From the NCBI GenBank assembly GCA_963833675.1, contig CAWHYW010000022.1:248001-312000 (forward strand): a stretch of DNA of 64,000 nt, written 5' to 3'. This DNA comes from DASQDN01 sp963833675 (GTDB taxonomy: Bacteria; Acidobacteriota; Terriglobia; Bryobacterales; Bryobacteraceae). Shown piece after piece: positions 30,625-38,459 of the stretch. Position 1 is the first letter of the stretch, and each line of letters begins with the position of its first letter. The notes beneath the pieces were generated by a model. That model ran no database searches. It saw nothing but the letters and a program-made list of their open reading frames with translations, and was not told the origin of the DNA. The position numbers and the translations under genes are program-made.

Positions 30625-31403
30625 TGCCTCCCGCAGATCGGTTCCCTCAATTCGACTTGACCGGCCAAGTCGCTCTGGTCACAGCCTCGGGTCGGGGGCT
30701 TGGCCGGGCCATCTCACTGGCGCTCGCGCACGCTGGCGCAGATATCGCGCTCGGGTTGCGGGATATCAGGTCCCACGGCGGTCTTCCGCAGGAGATTGAG
30801 GCGATCGGGCGCCGAGCGCTCCCTCTCCAAATGGATGTAAGCAGAATCGATCAGATCTTTCGTTCTGTTGAGGACGCGGTCGCACATTTCGGCAAGTTGG
30901 ACATTCTGGTGAACAATGCAGGCATCGCTCCGGGTAATCTCGCTGAGAACGTCCGCGAAGAAGATTATGACGCCACGGTAGCTGTCAACCTGAAGGGAAC
31001 GTTCTTCGCCAGTCAGGCAGCAGGGCGAATCATGATCCGGCAACAGTACGGACGCATCATCAATATGAGTTCGCAGGCAGGCTTCGCGGCTCTCCCTACT
31101 GAGTCGGTGTATTGCATGACCAAGGCTGCGATCGTTCACCTGACGAAGTGTCTCGCGGTGGAATGGGGGAAGCACAACATCACCGTCAACGGTGTGGCGC
31201 CGACGTTTATTGAAACACCCGGAACGGAGGAGTGTCTCTCTGATCCAGCCTTCCGAGCTGATGTGATCGAACGGATCGCAGCGTTGCACCGCCTCGGCAA
31301 ACCGATGGATGTAGTCGGCTCCGTAGTGTTCCTCGCTTCACCCGCGGCATCTCTGATTACCGGTCACACGATCGTGATCGATGGCGGTTGGACCGCTCGT
31401 TAG
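30624..31403 (+). CDS. short-chain dehydrogenase/reductase
   Basis: The 259-residue SDR has the cofactor motif VTASGRGLGRAISLALAHAG, the structural NNAG, the catalytic Ser in INMSSQAGF and Tyr-x3-Lys in SVYCMTKAA, and ends ITGHTIVIDGGWTAR. It is of the FabG/gluconate-5-dehydrogenase-like classical type, NAD(P)-dependent and cytoplasmic; the substrate cannot be predicted. Translation is coupled to the membrane-anchored regulator upstream by a TGATG overlap, which is unusual for an enzyme and a regulator. It overlaps the convergent FAD-reductase stop by four bases. Confidence 0.9.
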   Translation: MPPADRFPQFDLTGQVALVTASGRGLGRAISLALAHAGADIALGLRDIRSHGGLPQEIEAIGRRALPLQMDVSRIDQIFRSVEDAVAHFGKLDILVNNAGIAPGNLAENVREEDYDATVAVNLKGTFFASQAAGRIMIRQQYGRIINMSSQAGFAALPTESVYCMTKAAIVHLTKCLAVEWGKHNITVNGVAPTFIETPGTEECLSDPAFRADVIERIAALHRLGKPMDVVGSVVFLASPAASLITGHTIVIDGGWTAR

Positions 31404-32629
31404 CGTGCGAGCGCCTCAGAAAAATTGTTCGCTGCGTTCCCCAGGTTGGCCGCGGAAACACTCTGTTTGGATTCAATCCATTTTGGCGCGGCTTCGCGCT
31501 CCTCGTCGGGCCGGTTCATAGCGAATGCGGCGACAACTATCTTTTGCTTCAGCCACCACACGCTGAAGCTATTACTCGAAACATCGCCGCGGTGAATGAA
31601 CTCATCCGCGCCGGACGGGTCTCCCCAAAATTCGTAGGAGAGATCGAAAACATCGGAGAAGAAATAAGGGACGTGATTGAAGGGAGTTCGCTCTCCCCTT
31701 AGCGCCTTGGCGCAATATTGGCCCTGAGACACGGCGTTATCCCAGTGCTCGACTCGTCTCCGTTTGTCGAATAAGACATCCTGATAATTGGCAACATCCC
31801 CGGCGGCGTAGATGTCAGGTTGGTTCGTTTCGAGAAATTCATTCACGATGACTCCGTCCCCGACCTCTATCCCGCTGCCGGACAACAGTTCGATAACGGG
31901 GCGCACGCCTATACCCGCGACGACCGTATCGGTGGGAATGCTTTGACCGTTATCGAGGATTGCGGATTCCACTACTGTCGAGCCACGAAACTCTTTGAGA
32001 GTAGTGTTCTTGATGAAGCGTACGCCGCGTTGCACGTAATATTCTTCGAAGAACCGAGACATCTGCGGCGTGAAAAACTGCTTCCAAATGCGATCCTCAC
32101 GAAGCACCATCGTGGTATCGACGCTCTTTTGCGCAAGGACGGAAGCGACTTCCATGCCGATAAACCCGCTACCGATCACGACAGCCCGCTTCGCGTTCTC
32201 CGCGCTCTGCCGAATCAATTTCGAGTCATCTAAGGACCGCAGATAATGCACGTTTTTCAACTGCGAGCCGGGAACGTCCAGAGTTCGCACACGAGCGCCC
32301 GTTGCAATGATCAGTTTCTCGAAACCGAACTCGCCTCCTGACTTCAGCGCCAGGCGTTTACGGCCGGGATCTACACTGGAGATCTCGCAATTCAGCCTCA
32401 ACTCTATGCCGTGATCTCGATAAAAGCCATCCGGATTAATCCGGATGCTGTCTTCAGAGTCTTTCCCGGCCAGGAAGCCTTTTGATAGAGGCGGCCTCTC
32501 ATAAGGTATGGAAGAATCCGCGGATAAAATCGCGAGTTCGCCTTTGACCAATCCAAGCTCGACCAGTTGCTTGGCCGCATAGCCGGCGACCATGCCTCCA
32601 CCCAAGATGACAATCTTCGATTGATCCAT
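31400..32629 (-). CDS. FAD-dependent pyridine nucleotide-disulfide/ferredoxin reductase family protein
   Basis: The 409-residue flavoprotein has two dinucleotide-binding folds, VILGGGMVAGYAAKQL for FAD and AVVIGSGFIGMEVASVLAQK for NAD(P)H, plus the ATG motif (LIIATGARVRTLD) and the FAD-binding NQPDIYAAGDVA near the C-terminus. RPPLSKGFLAG is characteristic of rubredoxin/ferredoxin reductases of the BphA4 or AIF type, which lack a redox-active cysteine pair. A C-terminal domain (FWGDPSGADEFIHRGDV) fits the family. It could supply electrons to an oxygenase or ferredoxin; no such partner is visible nearby. The frame is intact, ATG at 32629. Confidence 0.88.
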   Translation of the reverse strand: MDQSKIVILGGGMVAGYAAKQLVELGLVKGELAILSADSSIPYERPPLSKGFLAGKDSEDSIRINPDGFYRDHGIELRLNCEISSVDPGRKRLALKSGGEFGFEKLIIATGARVRTLDVPGSQLKNVHYLRSLDDSKLIRQSAENAKRAVVIGSGFIGMEVASVLAQKSVDTTMVLREDRIWKQFFTPQMSRFFEEYYVQRGVRFIKNTTLKEFRGSTVVESAILDNGQSIPTDTVVAGIGVRPVIELLSGSGIEVGDGVIVNEFLETNQPDIYAAGDVANYQDVLFDKRRRVEHWDNAVSQGQYCAKALRGERTPFNHVPYFFSDVFDLSYEFWGDPSGADEFIHRGDVSSNSFSVWWLKQKIVVAAFAMNRPDEEREAAPKWIESKQSVSAANLGNAANNFSEALAR

Positions 32630-32699
32630 GCGCTCTCCTTTCGGCCAACCTCCGACTACAGCTTAACGTATCCACTGAAGACGAGCGCTCCATCGGAGC

Positions 32700-32922
32700 G
32701 GCGGAATTCGACAGAACACGGAGCGGGTTGCAGCCTGGTTCTTTGACCTGAAAGGCCAACTAAGATTGGCTCTTCGTGTGGCCAATAACGGCGATCAGGA
32801 AATCCTCAGGGCGGACACGGACGGGTTTACGAAGATTTATTCCTGCAATGTGTTTGAGAGCTGCGCCCCAAGCCGCTTCCATAAAGATCGAAAGCGCACG
32901 TACATACAAACGAATAAGGGCT
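32700..32922 (+). pseudogene. internal fragment of an S9-type peptidase-like beta-propeller
   Basis: An open stretch of about 70 codons, with no start and no complete domain, encodes TERVAAWFFDLKGQLRLALR, ANNGDQEILRADTDGFTKIY and RFHKDRKRTYIQTNKG. From memory, this resembles the propeller section of acidobacterial S9-family (prolyl-oligopeptidase-like) peptidases. It begins abruptly after out-of-frame sequence and ends abruptly where an unrelated C-terminal fragment begins. I read it as the remnant of a deleted gene or an assembly scar. Confidence 0.45.
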
Positions 32923-33299
32923 GACCGGGGTAATGAACATCAACGGCCAGGAACGGCCGATCTATGCCGATCTCGATGGTCCACTCTTCGCAGACGCGGC
33001 TGGCGCTGGCCAATGATGGCCGACTACCTCTTGCGGATGGCTATACGGCCACATTTCGGAATTTCGACCTCCAGAAACAGAAGGTGAAGGTCATGCAGCT
33101 AAAGGCAGCCGGGAAAGAGAGCGTTACGGTTCCGGCCGCCGGCACATTCGAGGCTTTTCGGGTGGAAGTAAGTTCCGCGGACGGAGGGGCGGAGAAGACA
33201 ACGCTTTGGATCGCCACCGAAGGTCGGAAACCCGTGAAGGTATCCTCCGTGTTGCCACAGATGGGTGGAGCCGTGTTGACTGCAGAGCTGACACCCTAA
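32923..33299 (+). pseudogene. C-terminal fragment with DUF3108-like domain (frameshifted)
   Basis: The fragment starts with LTGVMNINGQERPIYADLDG and, after a break near 33005, continues DGYTATFRNFDLQKQKVKVM, VTVPAAGTFEAFRVEVSSAD, TTLWIATEGRKPVKVSSVLP and QMGGAVLTAELTP before the stop. The second part looks like the C-terminal beta-domain (DUF3108-like) of exported acidobacterial hydrolases. The N-terminal catalytic part is missing; directly upstream is a fragment of an apparently different gene. A short independent protein starting at ATG 32934 is possible but less likely. Confidence 0.45.
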
Positions 33300-33493
33300 G
33301 CACCAGACTCAGTGGGCGCCTCCTGCTCTTCATAGGCGCGCATACACTCGGGGCAGATCATCTCTCGAGGAAAACCGGCCAGCCGCATCGGATTGATAGC
33401 CGCGATCGCATCCGGGATGTTGCAGTAATAGATTGCGCCCGATCCGGTTTCGGTCTCGGCGGAGATGAGATGGATGAAACCCAACGGCATTCT
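33296..33493 (-). CDS. hypothetical small protein with C-terminal CPxC motif
   Basis: About 65 residues beginning MPLGFIHLISAETETGSGAI and containing YYCNIPDAIAAINPMRLAGF and EMICPECMRAYEEQEA. The CPEC motif may bind zinc with another cysteine. No family is recognised. The ATG at 33493 is one option; a GTG at 33529 would add 12 residues. It converges with the DUF3108-like fragment, overlapping three bases at the stops. Small cytoplasmic zinc-ribbon-like proteins of this type are common, but there is no contextual support. Confidence 0.5.
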   Translation of the reverse strand, partial: RMPLGFIHLISAETETGSGAIYYCNIPDAIAAINPMRLAGFPREMICPECMRAYEEQEAPTESGA

Positions 33494-33587
33494 CACTGAA
33501 GGATGGCACGATTGCGTTTCCGCGGCCACAGTCTGACCGTAACTACTCTGTGACAGGGTTTGTTAGCTGCTTACGCCTGCGAGCAAG

Positions 33588-33615
33588 TTGGCGGGCCAAA
33601 AAAGAATGCTATAGT
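33588..33615 (+). promoter_or_regulatory. promoter upstream of TonB-dependent receptor 2
   Basis: TTGGCG (33588-33593) and TATAGT (33610-33615, five of six matches to the -10 consensus) are 16 bases apart. Transcription would begin near 33622, which places the palindrome at 33635-33665 inside the untranslated leader. Confidence 0.6.
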
Positions 33616-33634
33616 GTGTCGTTTAATCTTTGGA

Positions 33635-33665
33635 GTGTAACCGATCGTTCATCGTTCCGTTACAC
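33635..33665 (+). repeat. 13-bp imperfect inverted repeat in the leader of TonB receptor 2
   Basis: GTGTAACCGATCG-TTCAT-CGTTCCGTTACAC: the arms match at 11 of 13 positions, with the outer seven perfect (GTGTAAC/GTTACAC). It lies between the predicted promoter and the ATG at 33689. It could be an operator, or an RNA hairpin in the leader. It lacks a T run, so it is not an intrinsic terminator. Confidence 0.6.
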
Positions 33666-33688
33666 CGCCCTAGTTACCATTGGAACTC

Positions 33689-36600
33689 ATGGCCAGACCC
33701 TGTAAATCGAGCCCTCAACGTGTGATGGCTGCAAGTTATCTAATTTTTGCGCTCTCTTTTTTGACACCTACTTGCGTTCTGGCGCAGTTCGACACTGCGG
33801 CAGTTCTGGGAACCGTCCGGGACGGGAAGGGCGGCACGATCGCAAACGCCAAAATCACTGTCCGCAATACCGCGACGGGTATTACCAATCAGACCAGCAC
33901 AGACGCTGCCGGAGATTACATCTTTCCCGCCGTAAAGATCGGCACTTATGAGGTTCGCGCGGAAGCGCCCGGTTTCTCGGCGGCCGTTGCGGCAAACGTA
34001 AACGCAACCGTAAATGCCCGTCAGCGCGTCGATCTGACCCTTCAGATCGGACAAGTTACCGAAGTCGTCAACGTTATTGAAACCACGCCGCTGCTCGAGA
34101 CCGACTCCAGTTCGAAAGGCCAGGTTGTCGGCCAGCGTCAAATCGTCAATCTGCCGATTCGCGGCCGAACGTATTCTTCGCTCGCGCTCCTGGCGCCCGG
34201 CGTTCGCGAGTCGCAGTCAGGAAACTCGGGTGACATCACGACTCGCCGCGAGGGTTCCTACAATGTCAACGGCCTCCGGAGCGTCTACAACAACTTCCTT
34301 CTCGATGGAGTCGATAACAACTTCTACGGCACGACGAACCAGGGCTACTCGAACCAGGCTGCCCAGCCTTCGCCCGACTCCGTCGCGGAATTTCGAATGT
34401 CCGTGAATGCCTACTCGGCTGAGTATGGCCGAACAGGTGGAGCCGTGATGAATGTCTCCACCCGGTCCGGGTCGAACGAGTATCACGGAACACTATGGAA
34501 CTACTTCCAGAACACCTCGCTCAACGCTACCGGATTCTTCAAGCCGGCGGAGAATCACAAACCCCAAACCAATCGCAACCAGTTCGGTTTCGTCTTCGGC
34601 GGCCGGGTCATTCGGGATCGCACCTTCTTCTTTGCCGATTATGAGGGTTCACGATGGATTCAGAACCCGTTCAGTCTCACGTCGATTCCATCTCTGGACC
34701 AGCGACGCGGCATTCTGAATACGGACGTACGGGTTCCATTCGACTTCACTGCGAGCGACGGACGGAGAATCACAGCCGGAACAGTTATTCCTGCCGGCCA
34801 GCCGGTACCGATGACTGAGTTCGCTCGTCGTGTCCTGGCAGAGTTGCCCCAGCCCAACAGGCCCGGTGGCGGAGCTTTCGGGATCTCCAACAATTTCGGT
34901 GGATTCTCCGTAAACCGGCTTTTCGAGGATAAGGGCGCAATCAAGGTTGACCACCGAGTGAGCGACCGGCTATCCACTTTTGCCAGGTACTCTCATCGAC
35001 ATCAAAGCATCGTGCAACCGGGTTTGATCACCGGCTTTTCGGGAGGGAATGCCACGGGACTTCTGGATACTTTCAACCAACAGGGCATCGGCGGCTTGAC
35101 GTTCGCTGCCTCTCCGACTTCTGTGATCGAATACCGGTTTGCTGTAACGCGCCTGGGCATGGACCGGTTACCGATGTCGGTCGGCGGGCCAAGCATGCAG
35201 GAGTTATTCGGCATCACGGGTCTTCCGGAAGGGCCTCGCATCCAAGGTGGAGTGACCCCGCAGGACATCACGGGATTTGCTCGCATCGGTCGCCAGTCGA
35301 CAAGCCCGCAGGCGCAGTTTCCGACCACGCTCAACTCGCGGTTCAATTACAACAAGATCGTAGGAAGCCATAACCTGAAGACCGGATACGAATGGCTTCA
35401 CCTGGCTGTTGCGGTGGACGATACGAATCCGCTCTATGGAATCGACGCTTATGGTGGCGGATTCTCACGGCCAACCCCGGGCGCGACAAATACTGCTTAC
35501 TCGCTGGCCGATTTCTATTTTGGGGCGCGCAGCATCTATCAGCTTGCTACGCAAAAGGTCACGGAAACGCGGCAATGGGCGAATTGGTTCTACCTTCAGG
35601 ACGACTGGAAGGTGAGCAACAAACTCACGTTGAACCTCGGGGTTCGTTACGAGATCACCACGCCGATGTATGAAGCAGACAATGAGTTGGCCAACTTCGA
35701 TCTGGCGACGCGGAAACTGGTCACGGCCAAGGATGGATCGATCGAAGAGCGAGCGCTGCGCAGCATGGATTGGAACAACTTCGCGCCGCGCATCGGTCTG
35801 GCCTATCAATTGACGAAGAACACCGTCGTCCGTAGCGGCTATGGAATCGGCTACAACTACTGGAATCGAATGGCCTCTGCGGAGGTGCTCGGTACCAATG
35901 CGCCTTTCGTGACACGCTTTTCTCGAACGAACAGTGTCTTGAACATCGGGAATCTTTGCGCCGGCAACGGCTTCGAGAACTGCTTCCGGCCCACTTGGCA
36001 GGGTTATCCAACAAATCTGCCCAGCAATGTGATCCTGTACATGCAGCACGAAATGCCGTGGAGCTATATCCAGAACTGGCACTTCACGGTCCAGCACTCG
36101 CTGACCCCGAATACGCTCATCGATCTCGCGTATGTGGGCAATCGAGGAGTGAAGCTCCCGGTGCTGGGTGATCTGAATCAGGCTCGCCCTGTAACAGCGT
36201 CGGAGCTGAGTGCAACCGGTACACCTCTGGCGACACTCGATGCGCGGCGGCCTGTCCAGGGTTTCGGGAACATTACCGCGGTCGTTCCGACGGGATTTTC
36301 CAACTACAACTCTTTGCAGGTCCGGTTTGAGCACCGGGGCGGCGACCTGACGTTTCTAAACTCTTTCACGTATTCGAAGGCAATCGACAATGTTGGGCAG
36401 GTGCTCGAAGGAACTAATGGCGGCTCGCCGAATCCGCAGGATTTCTATAATCCTAATAACGACAAGGGACCGTCGAGCTTCGACCAGCGATTCAACAACA
36501 CGACGAGCATCGTTTACGCATTGCCGTTCGGCCACGGCAAGCGCTATGGATCTTCAATGCCCGGCCTGCTGGAAGCGGTTGCGGGCGGATGGGAAGCTTC

Positions 36601-37069
36601 GAGCATCATCAATCTCCAAAGCGGCCAGCCGTTAAATCTGCGATATGGCGACACCGACGGCCGGCTCTCGGACGGTCAGGCTGACTTTCTCGGCAATGTT
36701 GCTCTGCGACCGAACGTAGTCGATCCGTCGGCGGGTATTCTCGCTGCCGATGGACAACGCACCTACGACAACTATTTCAATCGTGCAAACATCGTGATTC
36801 CGGCCGCAACTCAGCCCTTTGGAAATATCGGACGCAACGCGGTGTACGGTTACGCGCTCTATCAGGTGAATCTCATGATGCAGAAGAATTTCGCTCTGCC
36901 CTTCATCAATGAGCAGTCGCGTCTGACATTTCGGGCGGAAGCGTTCAACCTCTTCAATACGACGAACTTCACCGCTCCGACAACAGATTTACGTAGCGCC
37001 AACTTTGGCCGGGTCTCATCGACGTTTGACCCCCGGGCTATTCAGTTGGCATTGCGTTTGTCATTCTAA
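33689..37069 (+). CDS. Oar-like TonB-dependent receptor 2 (intact)
   Basis: The 1126-residue outer-membrane receptor is complete and unbroken. It has a signal peptide (AASYLIFALSFLTPTCVLAQ), a carboxypeptidase-regulatory domain (VLGTVRDGKGGTIANAKITV, GDYIFPAVKIGTYEVRAEAP), a TonB-plug-like segment (NFLLDGVDNNFYGTTNQGYS) and a beta-barrel ending FDPRAIQLALRLSF with terminal Phe. ATG 33689 is preferred to the TTG at 33680. It is followed 23 bases later by an exported phosphodiesterase, so the two probably form an operon for capture and hydrolysis of the same substrate. The ligand is unknown. Confidence 0.93.
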   Translation: MARPCKSSPQRVMAASYLIFALSFLTPTCVLAQFDTAAVLGTVRDGKGGTIANAKITVRNTATGITNQTSTDAAGDYIFPAVKIGTYEVRAEAPGFSAAVAANVNATVNARQRVDLTLQIGQVTEVVNVIETTPLLETDSSSKGQVVGQRQIVNLPIRGRTYSSLALLAPGVRESQSGNSGDITTRREGSYNVNGLRSVYNNFLLDGVDNNFYGTTNQGYSNQAAQPSPDSVAEFRMSVNAYSAEYGRTGGAVMNVSTRSGSNEYHGTLWNYFQNTSLNATGFFKPAENHKPQTNRNQFGFVFGGRVIRDRTFFFADYEGSRWIQNPFSLTSIPSLDQRRGILNTDVRVPFDFTASDGRRITAGTVIPAGQPVPMTEFARRVLAELPQPNRPGGGAFGISNNFGGFSVNRLFEDKGAIKVDHRVSDRLSTFARYSHRHQSIVQPGLITGFSGGNATGLLDTFNQQGIGGLTFAASPTSVIEYRFAVTRLGMDRLPMSVGGPSMQELFGITGLPEGPRIQGGVTPQDITGFARIGRQSTSPQAQFPTTLNSRFNYNKIVGSHNLKTGYEWLHLAVAVDDTNPLYGIDAYGGGFSRPTPGATNTAYSLADFYFGARSIYQLATQKVTETRQWANWFYLQDDWKVSNKLTLNLGVRYEITTPMYEADNELANFDLATRKLVTAKDGSIEERALRSMDWNNFAPRIGLAYQLTKNTVVRSGYGIGYNYWNRMASAEVLGTNAPFVTRFSRTNSVLNIGNLCAGNGFENCFRPTWQGYPTNLPSNVILYMQHEMPWSYIQNWHFTVQHSLTPNTLIDLAYVGNRGVKLPVLGDLNQARPVTASELSATGTPLATLDARRPVQGFGNITAVVPTGFSNYNSLQVRFEHRGGDLTFLNSFTYSKAIDNVGQVLEGTNGGSPNPQDFYNPNNDKGPSSFDQRFNNTTSIVYALPFGHGKRYGSSMPGLLEAVAGGWEASSIINLQSGQPLNLRYGDTDGRLSDGQADFLGNVALRPNVVDPSAGILAADGQRTYDNYFNRANIVIPAATQPFGNIGRNAVYGYALYQVNLMMQKNFALPFINEQSRLTFRAEAFNLFNTTNFTAPTTDLRSANFGRVSSTFDPRAIQLALRLSF

Positions 37070-37092
37070 AGACCATCGCGTTAAGGACTAGC

Positions 37093-38452
37093 GTGATCAC
37101 ACGAAATCTTTGCGTTTTCATAATGCTGGCGCTCGCTGCTATCGGCGCGCCTTCCGACGGCTCGGGCTTGCTCCTTATCTCCATCGATGGCCTGAATCCG
37201 GACTACGTCATTCATGCCGACCGCTATGGATTGAAGGTTCCCAATCTTCGCCGAATCATGCATGACGGTTCGCATGCGAGCGGCGTCCGAGGCGTGCTTC
37301 CCACGGTTACCTACCCAACGCACACCACCATGCTCACGGGCGTGACACCGGCTAAGCATGGCATCTACTCAAACCAGACATTCGATCCCGCTCAGACGAA
37401 TCTCGGCGGCTGGTATTGGTATAGCGAAGACGTTCAATCGCCGACCATCTGGCAGGCAGCTTCCAAAGCCGGCTACGTCGTTGGAAGTGTCGCTTGGCCT
37501 GTTAGCGTAAGCGCCCCCGGCATCCGATTCCTGATCCCGGAATACTGGCGAGCGATGACAACACAAGACGACCTCAAGCTGCTGCGAGCGTTATCGACAC
37601 CTGGACTTCTATCCGAGTTCGAGAACATTCACGGAAAGTACATCATCGATCTCGATAACGCAATCCCGGGAGATTGGATGCGCACCCGTTATGCCAACTC
37701 CATTATCCGGGAGAAGCACGCGAATGTATTTACCCTTCATCTCGCTGCTCTGGACCACATCGAGCATGAGACAGGACCGGGGAGCGCGAAGGCTTTCGCA
37801 GCTCTGGAAGAGATCGACAATATGGTGGCTACGCTCGAAGAATCGATTCGCAGTACCGCCCGCAACTCCGCAGTGTGTATTGTGTCGGATCACGGAATGG
37901 CGCGAGTGGACCACGAGCTTAACCTGAACGTCGCCTTCGTGAAGGCCGGTTTGATCACGCCCGCCGAGAGAAAAACTGCCCGAGGTCCGGCCATCTCTGG
38001 TTGGAAAGCTTTACCCTGGTCGGCCTCTGGATCTGCAGCCATCGTGTTGCATGACCCCAGCGATCAGGCGACACTTACTGCCGTGCGGAAACTTCTGGAC
38101 GAACTCGCCGCCGATCCGGCAAACGGCATCGCGTCCGTTCTGGATAGGAAAGCGGTAGACGAATTGGGCGGCTCTCCACGAGCAGCATTCTGGGTCGACA
38201 TGAAGCCGGGATTCGCGATTGGATCGGCCATGTCCGGTCCGCTCACGAGATCGGTACCCGTGCGCGGAACCCACGGGTACGCGCCATCGCATCCCGAGAT
38301 GCGCGCTTCTTTCTTCATCACAGGACCGAAAATTCGAAAAGGGAATGACCTTGGCGAGATTGAGACGCGAAGTTTCGCGCCTACACTGGCTAAAATTCTC
38401 GAGCTTAAGCTTCCCTACGGCGGATCTGAAGCCGCTAGCTATCTTCGAATAG
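37093..38452 (+). CDS. exported nucleotide pyrophosphatase/phosphodiesterase (alkaline phosphatase superfamily), end frameshifted
   Basis: The product begins with a signal peptide (LCVFIMLALAAIGAPSDGSG). The NPP-type catalytic core follows: metal-binding LISIDGLNPDYV, the nucleophile region YPTHTTMLTGVTPAKHG with Thr, IVSDHGM and RGTHGYAPSHPEMRASFF. The apparent reading frame continues to 38850, but those last 400 bases run antisense through the next gene. Removing one C near 38414 gives PTADLKPLAIFE and a stop at 38450-38452, eight bases before the convergent stop, which is clearly the true end (about 452 residues). The GTG start has an AAGGA site. It probably hydrolyses phosphodiesters in the periplasm and is operon-linked to TonB receptor 2. 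Confidence 0.88.
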
Positions 38453-38459
38453 CTCCAAG

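Noticed and set aside
35465..36334. 289-residue open frame on the - strand
   Set aside because: Antisense to the intact TonB receptor 2; the product is rich in Arg and His with no domain pattern.
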